Assembly: GCA_021847125.1 (NCBI GenBank)
Contig: JAJZUK010000125.1
Location: forward strand, 1 to 5,188
DNA length: 5,188 nt
Direction: 5' to 3'
Source: Pseudomonadota bacterium
GTDB lineage: Bacteria; Pseudomonadota; Gammaproteobacteria; Burkholderiales; SG8-39
Of the stretch, positions 1-5,188 are shown piece by piece. The position numbers and the translations under genes are program-made. Each line of letters begins with the position of its first letter. The stretch's first letter is position 1. The notes under the pieces were generated by a model. That model was not told the origin of the DNA and ran no database searches. It saw only the letters and a list, made by a program, of their open reading frames with translations.

Positions 1-642
1 CGGGCTCAACTTGCCGGGTTTGGACAGGATCTCCGCGGGAACGGTGATCTTGCCTACATCGTGCAGATGGCCGGCGACGCGCAGGCCCTCCAGGCGGTCC
101 TCGTCAAACCCGAGCTCGGTCCCGAGCGCCACGGCGATCTTGGCTACGCGCCGCTCGTGTCCGGCGGTGTAGGGGTCGCGCATTTCGCTCAGGCTGGTGG
201 CCACCTCCACCGTGCTCCGGAACGCGGTCTTGAGCTGCTCGATATAGCGCTCGATCTGCTCCTCGGCGCGTATTTTCTCCGAGATGTCCTGCGCCATGCC
301 TACGGTAGCCGGCTCGCCGTTGAATTGGTAGACGCTCCCCTGCAGGCCCAGGGTGATGATCTTGCCGTCCGCGCACCGCGCCCGCACCTCGTAGGAGACC
401 GAACCTGCGCCCGCGCGCAGCTTGTCCCGCTCCTCCCGCAGTATCGGCAGGTCTTCGGCGAGCACGATATCGTCGATGAGAACGCCGACCAATTGTCCCG
501 GACCGTAGCCCAGCATCTGCTCCAGGCGCGGATTGGCATAGCGGAACACGCCGTCCTGGGAAATATAGATGCCGGTCAGCGATTGCTCGATCAGGCCCCG
601 AAAGCGCGCCTCGCTCTCGCGAAGCTCCTGCTCCGCGCGCGC
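1..642 (-). CDS. PAS-HD-GYP portion of a response regulator (partial, frameshifted from its receiver domain)
   Basis: Read from base 642 down to the window edge, this frame encodes 214 residues with no stop. It opens with the usual lead-in to a PAS domain (EQELRESEARFRGLIEQS, residues 4-21), followed by a PAS sensor domain at about 14-122 ending in DISEKIRAEEQIE. A short helical linker follows, then the start of an HD-GYP domain from about 142: DPYTAGHERRVA (156-167) and GHLHDVGKITVP (191-202), with the metal-binding His194-Asp195 pair. HD-GYP proteins are cyclic-di-GMP phosphodiesterases; the GYP motif itself lies beyond the window. The fragment has no convincing start codon or ribosome site of its own. 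It is the natural continuation of the receiver domain encoded at 591-1028, which is one dinucleotide out of frame. The intact protein would be a receiver-PAS-HD-GYP (RpfG-like) regulator spanning 1-1028 and beyond. The domain calls are firm; whether the protein is made in one piece is not. Confidence 0.85.
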
Positions 643-1028
643 GCAAGGCGTCCCTGTGCTTCGCTGACCTCGCGCGTCACCGCGGGAGCCAGCAGCGCCA
701 GATGATCCTTCATCACGCAATCGTGCGCGCCCGCCTTCATCAGCGCGACCGCAGCTTCCTCGCCGATGACCCCCGAGACCACGATGAACGGTATGTCGAG
801 CTTCAGTTCGCGCAGCAGCGTGAGCGCCGGGATCGCGCCGAAGCCGGGAACATTGAAATCGGACAGCACGATGTCCCAGGCGCGCTCGCCCAGCGCGGCG
901 CGCATCTGCGCCGCGTCCTCCACCCGTTTGTGCGCGACCTCGAACCCGTCTCTCGTCAACTGGCGCACCACCAGCGCGGCATCGCTGGCGGAGTCCTCGA
1001 CGATCAGGACGGATAGCGGAGTGCTCAT
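591..1028 (-). CDS. Response regulator receiver domain (N-terminal part of the frameshifted HD-GYP regulator)
   Basis: As read, this is a 145-residue protein starting MSTPLSVLIVEDSASD. It is a CheY-like receiver domain: acidic pair Glu11-Asp12, phosphoacceptor Asp57 in LSDFNVPGF, Ser85 in FIVVSG, and Lys108 in VMKDHL. The IGEEAAVALMKAGAHD stretch (88-103) is typical of receivers that sit in front of PAS domains. The start is well supported by a near-ideal Shine-Dalgarno at 1036-1045. After about residue 131 the reading leaves the expected linker and ends in an arginine/alanine-rich tail (RSRSFARARRAFGA), which looks like out-of-frame translation. Removing one CG unit from the repeat at 634-644 would give LARAEQELRESEARFR and run straight into the PAS domain. 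The gene lies 65 bases downstream of the thiamine enzyme gene. Its partner histidine kinase is not in the window. A genuine stand-alone receiver is possible but less likely. Confidence 0.85.
   Translation of the reverse strand: MSTPLSVLIVEDSASDAALVVRQLTRDGFEVAHKRVEDAAQMRAALGERAWDIVLSDFNVPGFGAIPALTLLRELKLDIPFIVVSGVIGEEAAVALMKAGAHDCVMKDHLALLAPAVTREVSEAQGRLARARSRSFARARRAFGA
634..644. repeat. CG dinucleotide run at the frameshift junction
   Basis: An 11-base alternating C/G tract lies exactly where the receiver frame and the PAS-HD-GYP frame must be joined. With 9 bases instead of 11 the two frames fuse perfectly. This is therefore either a slippage mutation (possibly reversible) or a sequencing/assembly length error in a hard GC tract. 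Confidence 0.7.
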
Positions 1029-1093
1029 GCGCGATTCACCTCCTTGGCGGCGGCCCTGCGGGGGCGGCATACGATAGTGGCAGACGCGCGCGA
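1029..1093 (-). other. 65-base gap between the thiamine enzyme and response regulator genes
   Basis: The gap holds the Shine-Dalgarno described separately. The rest is GC-rich, and I see neither a hairpin followed by a T-run nor recognisable -35/-10 boxes. Co-transcription with the upstream operon and a separate weak promoter both remain possible. Confidence 0.4.
1036..1045 (-). promoter_or_regulatory. Near-ideal Shine-Dalgarno for the response regulator
   Basis: On the minus strand these bases read AAGGAGGTGA, a full match to the 3' end of 16S rRNA. Seven bases separate it from the ATG at 1028. It fixes the start of the receiver domain and suggests strong, independent translation, unlike the weaker sites of the genes upstream. 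Confidence 0.85.
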
Positions 1094-2743
1094 CTAGGCA
1101 GGGATCCCGTAACGCGCATTGGGATGCAGAAACGGCCAGGGCGAGGCTTCCGCACCGCGCGCTACGGGCACTTCGATCAGCACCGGGCCGGACTGCGCGA
1201 ACGCCTTCTCCAGCGCCGCTTTCAGTTCCGCGGGCGTGTTCGCCCGGTAGCCTGCGGCGCCGAAACTCTCGGCCAGTTTGACGAAATCCGGATTGGTCAG
1301 CGTGGAGCCGATTTCCCTGCCCTGGTAGAGCCGGTGCTGGTCGCGCAGCACGTTGCCGTAGCTCGCGTTGTTGAATACGACGGTGACCAGGCCGATGCCG
1401 TACTGGACCGCCGTCGCCAGTTCCTGTACGCCGAACATGAAACCGCCGTCGCCCGCGACGGACACCACGCATTTGTCCGGGTTGGCGATTTTCACGCCGA
1501 GCGCGGTCATGAAGCCGAAGCCGACATTGTCCTGGTAGCCGCCGGTGACGAAGGTGCGCGGCGTGTAGGCGGGAAAGCCGAAGCGCGAGGTGAAGCCGAC
1601 CTGGGAGATCTCCTCGACGAAATAGCCATCGCGCGGCAGCACCGCGCGTATCGCGTCGAGATAAGCCAGCTGCGGCTGCACGCCCTCGATCTCTTGCCGA
1701 AAGCGGGATTTGATCGCGCTGAATTCGGCCGCGCGCGATGCACGTTTCGCCAGCTTGCCCGACCAGGCATCCAACAGCGCACGCGCCCCTGCTTTGGCGT
1801 CACCCAAGATGCCGACATCGGGTCTTAGCCGGACAAACTCGGTCGGATCGATGTCTATGCGTATGACCTTGAGCCCAGGGGGCAGGACGCTCCAGCGCAG
1901 ATACTGCAGTTCCAGCCGGCTGCCTATGCCCAGAAGCACGTCGGTATCGTGCCAGAGCTTGTAGCCATCACCCAGATTGAAACCATAAGGCGTATCGTCG
2001 CCGACGATGCCGCGGCCGCTGCGATGCGAGGTCACCGGCGCCTGCAGCAGCCGGGCGAGTTCCAGCACTTCGGCGCCGGCGCCGAGCGCGCCGCTGCCCA
2101 CGGTGATCATCGGGTTGTTCGCGTTCTGCAGCAGGGCAACCGCGCGCGCAATTTGGTCCGGATCCGGTTCGGGCGGCGGCGCCGGCGCCACCGGCGTTGC
2201 GTCATCGACCAGCGCTTGGGCGCCGAACACGTCCCACGGCGTCTCCACCGCCACCGGGCGCACGCGGCCGCTCGCAAGCTGCCTGAACGCTTCGCCCATC
2301 ACGGCCGGGGCTTCGCTCGGATGATTGATGCGCTCCGACCACTTGGTCAGTCCGCGCAGGATCGCGAGCTGGTCGGGCAGTTCGTGCAGGATGCCGCGGC
2401 CGCGGCCGATGAAATACGACTGGATGTTGCCGGTGATGCACAGCACCGGCGCGTTGGCGCCGTAGGCCGTGCACAGCGCGGCGCCGGCGTTGAGCACCCC
2501 CGGCCCTGGCACGACGGTGAACGCGCCGACGCGGCCGGTGGACTTGGCGTAGCCATAGGCCATGTAGCCCGCGCCCTGCTCGTGGCGGTTGGCGATGAAG
2601 CGTATCTTGTCCTTGCATGCATGCAGGGCGTCGATGAAATCGTAGGTGTGCGCGCCGGGTATGCCGAATAGGGTGTCGACGCCGTTGCGCACCAGCGATC
2701 GCGCGATGATCTGGCCGGTGCTGAGTCTTTCCGCTGTGCTCAT
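1094..2743 (-). CDS. Thiamine-diphosphate-dependent enzyme, acetolactate-synthase-like
   Basis: The 549-residue protein has the three-domain layout of the acetolactate synthase/pyruvate oxidase/benzoylformate decarboxylase superfamily. The N-terminal pyrimidine-binding domain spans about 6-172, with FGIPGAHTYDF and the catalytic Glu55 in NRHEQGAGYMAYGYAKSTG. The central domain spans about 196-325 (ITVGSGAL, DVLLGIGSRL, IRIDIDPTEF). The C-terminal diphosphate-binding domain spans about 375-527, with the cofactor motif from Gly431-Asp432-Gly433 to Asn458-Asn459 (GDGGFMFG through VVFNNASYGN), at the standard spacing. Such enzymes make or break C-C bonds next to a carbonyl. No regulatory small subunit is nearby, and the setting is acyl-CoA metabolism, so classical branched-chain amino-acid synthesis is unlikely. 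Lyase or decarboxylase activity on a 2-keto or 2-hydroxyacyl substrate is possible but unproven. The start is chosen for the ATGA overlap with the upstream regulator and an AAGGGA upstream; the frame stays open further upstream, but only as a shadow of the regulator gene. Confidence 0.92.
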   Translation of the reverse strand: MSTAERLSTGQIIARSLVRNGVDTLFGIPGAHTYDFIDALHACKDKIRFIANRHEQGAGYMAYGYAKSTGRVGAFTVVPGPGVLNAGAALCTAYGANAPVLCITGNIQSYFIGRGRGILHELPDQLAILRGLTKWSERINHPSEAPAVMGEAFRQLASGRVRPVAVETPWDVFGAQALVDDATPVAPAPPPEPDPDQIARAVALLQNANNPMITVGSGALGAGAEVLELARLLQAPVTSHRSGRGIVGDDTPYGFNLGDGYKLWHDTDVLLGIGSRLELQYLRWSVLPPGLKVIRIDIDPTEFVRLRPDVGILGDAKAGARALLDAWSGKLAKRASRAAEFSAIKSRFRQEIEGVQPQLAYLDAIRAVLPRDGYFVEEISQVGFTSRFGFPAYTPRTFVTGGYQDNVGFGFMTALGVKIANPDKCVVSVAGDGGFMFGVQELATAVQYGIGLVTVVFNNASYGNVLRDQHRLYQGREIGSTLTNPDFVKLAESFGAAGYRANTPAELKAALEKAFAQSGPVLIEVPVARGAEASPWPFLHPNARYGIPA

Positions 2744-3663
2744 TTGCTTGGATCCCTTGCAGGCTGAATGGACTTGCGTCGCGGGTGCAGCGCTACCGCG
2801 CCTGAGTCGCCGCGAAACATCCGGATGATGCGCCGGGCGATCTCCCCGGGATTCTTCTTGCCTTTGCGGTACCACACGTGCGCCCAGTTTAACGCGCCCA
2901 GCAGCACCAGGCGGAACAGCGAGCGGTCGATCGCGCGCGGCAGCGCGAGGTCGGCGACCAGCTGGCGGAATATCTGCTCGTAGTGTATGCGATCCGCCTT
3001 CAGGCGCCGCTGCAATTGTTCCTCGTGGATGGAGAACAGGCCGGTGCCGGTGATTTGCTGGATCGAATTGTCGCCCACCGCCGCCTCGATGTGCGCGGCG
3101 CAGGCGAGTTCGATCCGGCGCCAGGGATCGGCTTCGCTGCGGGCGATGTCCTCGACGCGCGCGATCAGCTGGCGAAACCCCTCGCGATGCACTTCGGTGA
3201 ACAGATCTTCCTTCGCCGGGAAATAGTGATACACCGATCCGGGCAGCAGCCCGGTGCGCTCGGCGATGTCGCGGATCGAAGTGCCGCTGTAGCCGTGCTT
3301 GACGAACAGTTCGGCGGCGCCTAGGAGTATCTGTCTGCGGCGTTCGTCCGGCGCAAGGCCGCCGCTTGCGGCGGCGCGCTGGCCCGAGGCGCGCGCGAGC
3401 TTGCGCGTCACGTCGCCCCGCCGCAGCAGCGCTTTCTGTCCCGCGGTCAGCTCGCGGCCGGTTCCGGCCAGTTCCTGCTCCAGGGCCTTCAGCCGCTGGT
3501 AGGTGGTTTCGAGGCCGTGTTTGCGCCACAGATAGCGCACCCCCGAGGTCGAGATGGCGTAGCCCAGCCGTTGCAGTTCCTCGGCGGCCTTGCCCTGGCC
3601 GCGCTGCGGATGCTCGCGCGCCTGGCGGAGCACCGCGGCTTCGACTGAAGCTCGGCTGCGCAC
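2740..3663 (-). CDS. TetR-family regulator with an N-terminal transposase-like helix-turn-helix module
   Basis: The 307-residue protein has two parts. Residues about 104-155 form a typical TetR DNA-binding domain: DERRRQILLGAAELFVKHG, then TSIRDIAERTGLLPGSVYHYFPAKEDLF. The C-terminal half ends with LLGALNWAHVWYRKGKKNPGEIARRI (255-279), resembling ligand domains of TetR proteins that control fatty-acid or acyl-CoA breakdown. Residues about 8-90 are extra. VLRQAREHPQRGQGKAAEEL, then SGVRYLWRKHGLETTYQRLKALEQEL, resembles the N-terminal helix-turn-helix and following helix of IS481-like transposases. A usual TetR protein has about 190-230 residues. The start is GTG at 3663. It lies in the same frame as the thiolase stop 36 bases upstream, no other start codon lies between, and no clear Shine-Dalgarno precedes it. 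A later start is possible, but the N-terminal module reads as intact coding sequence. An acyl-CoA-type ligand is inferred from the neighbours. Confidence 0.88.
   Translation of the reverse strand: MRSRASVEAAVLRQAREHPQRGQGKAAEELQRLGYAISTSGVRYLWRKHGLETTYQRLKALEQELAGTGRELTAGQKALLRRGDVTRKLARASGQRAAASGGLAPDERRRQILLGAAELFVKHGYSGTSIRDIAERTGLLPGSVYHYFPAKEDLFTEVHREGFRQLIARVEDIARSEADPWRRIELACAAHIEAAVGDNSIQQITGTGLFSIHEEQLQRRLKADRIHYEQIFRQLVADLALPRAIDRSLFRLVLLGALNWAHVWYRKGKKNPGEIARRIIRMFRGDSGAVALHPRRKSIQPARDPSK
2753..2758 (-). promoter_or_regulatory. Ribosome site and coupled start of the thiamine enzyme gene
   Basis: The minus strand reads AAGGGA nine bases before the ATG at 2743, inside the last codons of the regulator gene. 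The ATG shares bases with the regulator's TGA (ATGA, 2740-2743). This arrangement usually means translational coupling, so enzyme output would follow translation of the regulator. Confidence 0.6.
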
Positions 3664-3678
3664 GATGCGTCTAGAGGT

Positions 3679-3700
3679 AGCGCCGGTTGACCGCTGCGCT
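3679..3700 (-). promoter_or_regulatory. Dyad/hairpin between the thiolase and regulator genes
   Basis: Directly after the thiolase stop (sharing its last A) the minus strand can fold with arms AGCGC + CGG pairing to CCG + GCGCT, a TCAA loop and a two-base AG bulge on the 5' side. It is not followed by a T-run, so it is not a typical intrinsic terminator. It could be an operator for the adjacent TetR protein, an mRNA processing or stability element, or chance in GC-rich DNA. The remaining bases of the 36-base gap show no good ribosome site. Confidence 0.35.
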
Positions 3701-4908
3701 CAAGACCGCCGCTTGTCGCTCACCCGCAGCGCCAGGGCCATGGCCGAGTCGCCCGCGGCGCAGCCGGTGAATACGCCCGTGCCGCCGCCGCGCAGCACCA
3801 GTTCCTCGATCAGCTCGATCACGCTGCGCATGCCGGTGGGGCCCTGCGGATGCCCCCAGATCAGCGAGCAGCCGTAGGCGTTCATTTTCTCCAGCGCAAA
3901 GCCGGTTTCGCGGTTGAACACGATGTCGTTGACCGCGAACGGATTGTGCGAGGTGACCGCGTCCACGTCCTTGAACGCGAGGCCGGCGGCTTGCAGCGCC
4001 GCGCGCGCCGCAGGCACGGGTGCCATCGGCATGTAACCTTTTTCCACGCGCGCCATGCCGAAGCCCAGCAGTTCGACTTCGATGTTCGGATCGGCGGCGA
4101 ATTCCCGGGCGCGTTCGCGCGTGGTCAGGATCGCGCCGGCGTTGCCGTCGGCCGGATGCGTCTGCCCGCCGAAAGTCACGGTACCGTCCGGCTTGACCGG
4201 TTTCAATTTCGCCAGCGCCTCCGGCGTGGTGTGGAATATGCCTTCGTCCGCCGCGAGGGTGCCGGTCTGTTTGCGAAAGCCGGCGTCGGTGACGGCCACG
4301 TCCACCATGTAGCGGCGCTGGAAGGCGCGGTCATTGGCCACCGACTGCTGATATTGCGCGTAGCGCTGCAGCACCACGTCGTGCTGCTGCTGGGTGCTGA
4401 TGCCGAAGCGGCGCGCGACGTTTTCCCCGGTCTCGATCATGGCGTTCTTCGCGTGGGGGTCTTTGTTGAAGTTGTCCAGCGTCCACGATTCGGTGATGCC
4501 CTGGCCGCCGGGGGCGGTGGCGTCCGGGTAGTACACCACCGGGCCGTTGGACATGCGGTCGGCCGTGACCACCAGCGCGACCGAGGCCGAGCCTGCGGCG
4601 ATTTCCTGCGCCGCCATCTGCAACGCGCGCGCGCTGGTGGCGCAGGCCTGGTGCACCGTCGGGCCGGTGACGCCTTCCAGGCCCATCATGCCCGTCACCC
4701 AGGGCAGGCCGTAGAAGCTGCTCGGCTGCGGATTGGTGAGGCCGAGTACGCCCAGGTCGACCTTGTCCATGGGGAATTTCTTCGACTCCAGGAATTTCCT
4801 GCCGACGCTGGCTGCCAGCTTCAGGCTGTGCAGGTGCGCGAGCGAACCCTGCCATTTGGCAAAAGGGGTGGACCAGTAGATGCCGTAGGGTATGAATGCG
4901 TTGGCCAT
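3700..4908 (-). CDS. Thiolase-family protein (acetyl-CoA acetyltransferase-like)
   Basis: The 402-residue protein has the usual thiolase length and landmarks: nucleophile Cys89 in VHQACATSARAL, His353 in GHPQGPTGMR, and the second cysteine Cys383 in TGCAAGDSAM. Their spacing matches Zoogloea thiolase (89, 348, 378) as I recall it. Thiolases cleave 3-ketoacyl-CoA with CoA, the last step of beta-oxidation, or run the reverse condensation. The loop that is usually NEAFA reads HNPFA (321-325), so His replaces the usual Asn, as in SCP2-type thiolases, and Asn replaces the Glu. The substrate may therefore be unusual, or the protein a divergent subfamily. The start at 4908 (MANAFIPYGIYW) is chosen because AGAGGA lies six bases upstream. 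A TTG at 4944 in the same frame overlaps the upstream stop but lacks support. The gene follows the dehydrogenase by 32 bases and precedes the regulator by 36, consistent with an operon. Confidence 0.92.
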   Translation of the reverse strand: MANAFIPYGIYWSTPFAKWQGSLAHLHSLKLAASVGRKFLESKKFPMDKVDLGVLGLTNPQPSSFYGLPWVTGMMGLEGVTGPTVHQACATSARALQMAAQEIAAGSASVALVVTADRMSNGPVVYYPDATAPGGQGITESWTLDNFNKDPHAKNAMIETGENVARRFGISTQQQHDVVLQRYAQYQQSVANDRAFQRRYMVDVAVTDAGFRKQTGTLAADEGIFHTTPEALAKLKPVKPDGTVTFGGQTHPADGNAGAILTTRERAREFAADPNIEVELLGFGMARVEKGYMPMAPVPAARAALQAAGLAFKDVDAVTSHNPFAVNDIVFNRETGFALEKMNAYGCSLIWGHPQGPTGMRSVIELIEELVLRGGGTGVFTGCAAGDSAMALALRVSDKRRS

Positions 4909-4914
4909 GATGTG

Positions 4915-4920
4915 TCCTCT
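4915..4920 (-). promoter_or_regulatory. Shine-Dalgarno of the thiolase gene
   Basis: The minus strand reads AGAGGA six bases before the ATG at 4908. It decides that start over the in-frame TTG at 4944. The surrounding 32-base gap (4909-4940) is more AT-rich than its neighbours, and I see no promoter or terminator in it. Confidence 0.7.
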
Positions 4921-4940
4921 GTATGAAATATCGGTTTGCT

Positions 4941-5188
4941 TCAACCGGCGCGGCCGGCCTGCCAGGCGGCGAAACTCGAACCGGCCAGGGCGAGCCTCTC
5001 CAGCAGGGGCGCGGGCGTCCAGTATTGCGCATCCAGCGTGCGCCGGAATTCGAGGATGCGCTCGTAGATTTTCTTCAGGCCGACCGTATCGGCGTAGAAC
5101 ATCGGCCCGCCGCGGTAGCGGGGGAAGCCGTAACCCGAGGTGTACACCACGTCGATGTCGCTCGCGCGCAGCGCTATGCCTTCTTCGA
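4941..5188 (-). CDS. C-terminal end of a bifunctional enoyl-CoA hydratase/3-hydroxyacyl-CoA dehydrogenase (partial)
   Basis: Only the last 81 residues are in the window. They carry the signature of the C-terminal 3-hydroxyacyl-CoA dehydrogenase domain of FadB/FadJ-type multifunctional proteins: EEGIALRASDIDVV, then GYGFPRYRGGPMFYAD, then a helical tail with YWTPAPLLERLA. In this family the N-terminal half hydrates 2-enoyl-CoA and the C-terminal half oxidises the 3-hydroxyacyl-CoA with NAD+, producing the 3-ketoacyl-CoA that a thiolase cleaves. The next gene is a thiolase, which matches this pathway order. The GYGFPRYRGGPMF form, rather than the FPPF-type sequence I recall from E. coli FadB, points to the FadJ-like or general multifunctional branch, but the fragment is too short to assign a symbol. 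A stand-alone dehydrogenase is less likely but cannot be excluded without the upstream sequence. Confidence 0.88.
   Translation of the reverse strand, partial: EEGIALRASDIDVVYTSGYGFPRYRGGPMFYADTVGLKKIYERILEFRRTLDAQYWTPAPLLERLALAGSSFAAWQAGRAG

Noticed and set aside
61..705. Plus-strand open frame (214 codons) opposite the PAS-HD-GYP region
   Set aside because: The minus strand carries unmistakable PAS and HD-GYP motifs over the same bases; the plus frame has none.
1029..1472. Extension of the response regulator upstream of 1028
   Set aside because: It would overlap the thiamine enzyme gene in another frame. The ATG at 1028 has a near-perfect Shine-Dalgarno and gives the exact start of a receiver domain.
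2395..2406. Perfect 12-base GC palindrome (CCGCGGCCGCGG)
   Set aside because: It lies inside the thiamine enzyme gene, encodes part of a Gly-Arg repeat (GRGRG, residues 113-117) and is readily explained by codon bias.
1949..2671. Plus-strand open frame (240 codons) opposite the thiamine enzyme gene
   Set aside because: Antisense shadow of a well-supported gene; the translation is Arg/Ala/His-rich with no recognisable domain.
2744..3529. Possible N-terminal extension of the thiamine enzyme to 811 residues
   Set aside because: The frame is open upstream, but the extension overlaps the regulator gene and has an out-of-frame Arg/Pro-rich composition, whereas the internal ATG gives the normal family N-terminus.
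2740..3663. Remnant of an insertion sequence within the regulator gene
   Set aside because: Only a helix-turn-helix-like module is present, in frame with the TetR domain. I see no terminal inverted repeats, catalytic DDE region or target duplication, so a domain fusion fits better than an inserted element.
3850..4926. Long plus-strand open frame (358 codons) opposite the thiolase gene
   Set aside because: It is antisense to a clear thiolase, has a low-complexity His/Arg/Ala/Gly-rich translation and shows no family motifs. GC-rich coding DNA commonly leaves such open antisense frames.
4909..4944. TTG at 4944 as the thiolase start, overlapping the upstream stop
   Set aside because: The added residues do not look like a thiolase N-terminus, and the ATG at 4908 has AGAGGA at proper spacing.

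Overview
This is a 5.2 kb stretch of GC-rich chromosomal DNA in which every gene I can support lies on the minus strand, so gene order runs from high to low coordinates. Base composition, codon choice (strong G/C third positions) and protein style suggest a proteobacterium, most likely a betaproteobacterium. That placement is an impression from the sequence, not a measured one.

Layout, in transcription order: (1) the C-terminal tail of a FadB/FadJ-type bifunctional enoyl-CoA hydratase/3-hydroxyacyl-CoA dehydrogenase (5188-4941, cut by the window edge); (2) a 402-residue thiolase-family protein (4908-3700); (3) a 307-residue TetR-type regulator with an extra N-terminal module resembling the helix-turn-helix region of IS481-like transposases (3663-2740); (4) a 549-residue thiamine-diphosphate enzyme of the acetolactate-synthase-like superfamily (2743-1094), whose ATG overlaps the regulator's stop as ATGA; (5) after a 65-base gap, a two-component response regulator of the layout receiver-PAS-HD-GYP (1028 to beyond base 1). 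The gene in (5) is split by a frameshift inside a short CG dinucleotide run at 634-644.

Genes 1-4 are packed tightly (gaps of 32 and 36 bases, then a 4-base overlap) and look like one transcription unit. The first two products fit beta-oxidation-type acyl-CoA degradation: hydration/oxidation of the acyl chain, then thiolytic cleavage. The TetR protein is the likely local regulator, and the thiamine enzyme may make or break a C-C bond on a related substrate; its substrate cannot be read from sequence. Gene 5 has its own near-perfect Shine-Dalgarno sequence and concerns cyclic-di-GMP signalling, so it may belong to a separate unit. No RNA genes, CRISPR arrays or complete insertion sequences are visible. 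The only stretches without genes are the short gaps described below.

The points most worth a second look are the transposase-like/TetR fusion, the dinucleotide-repeat frameshift in the HD-GYP regulator, the non-standard HNPFA active-site motif of the thiolase, and the pairing of a thiamine enzyme with a beta-oxidation cluster.
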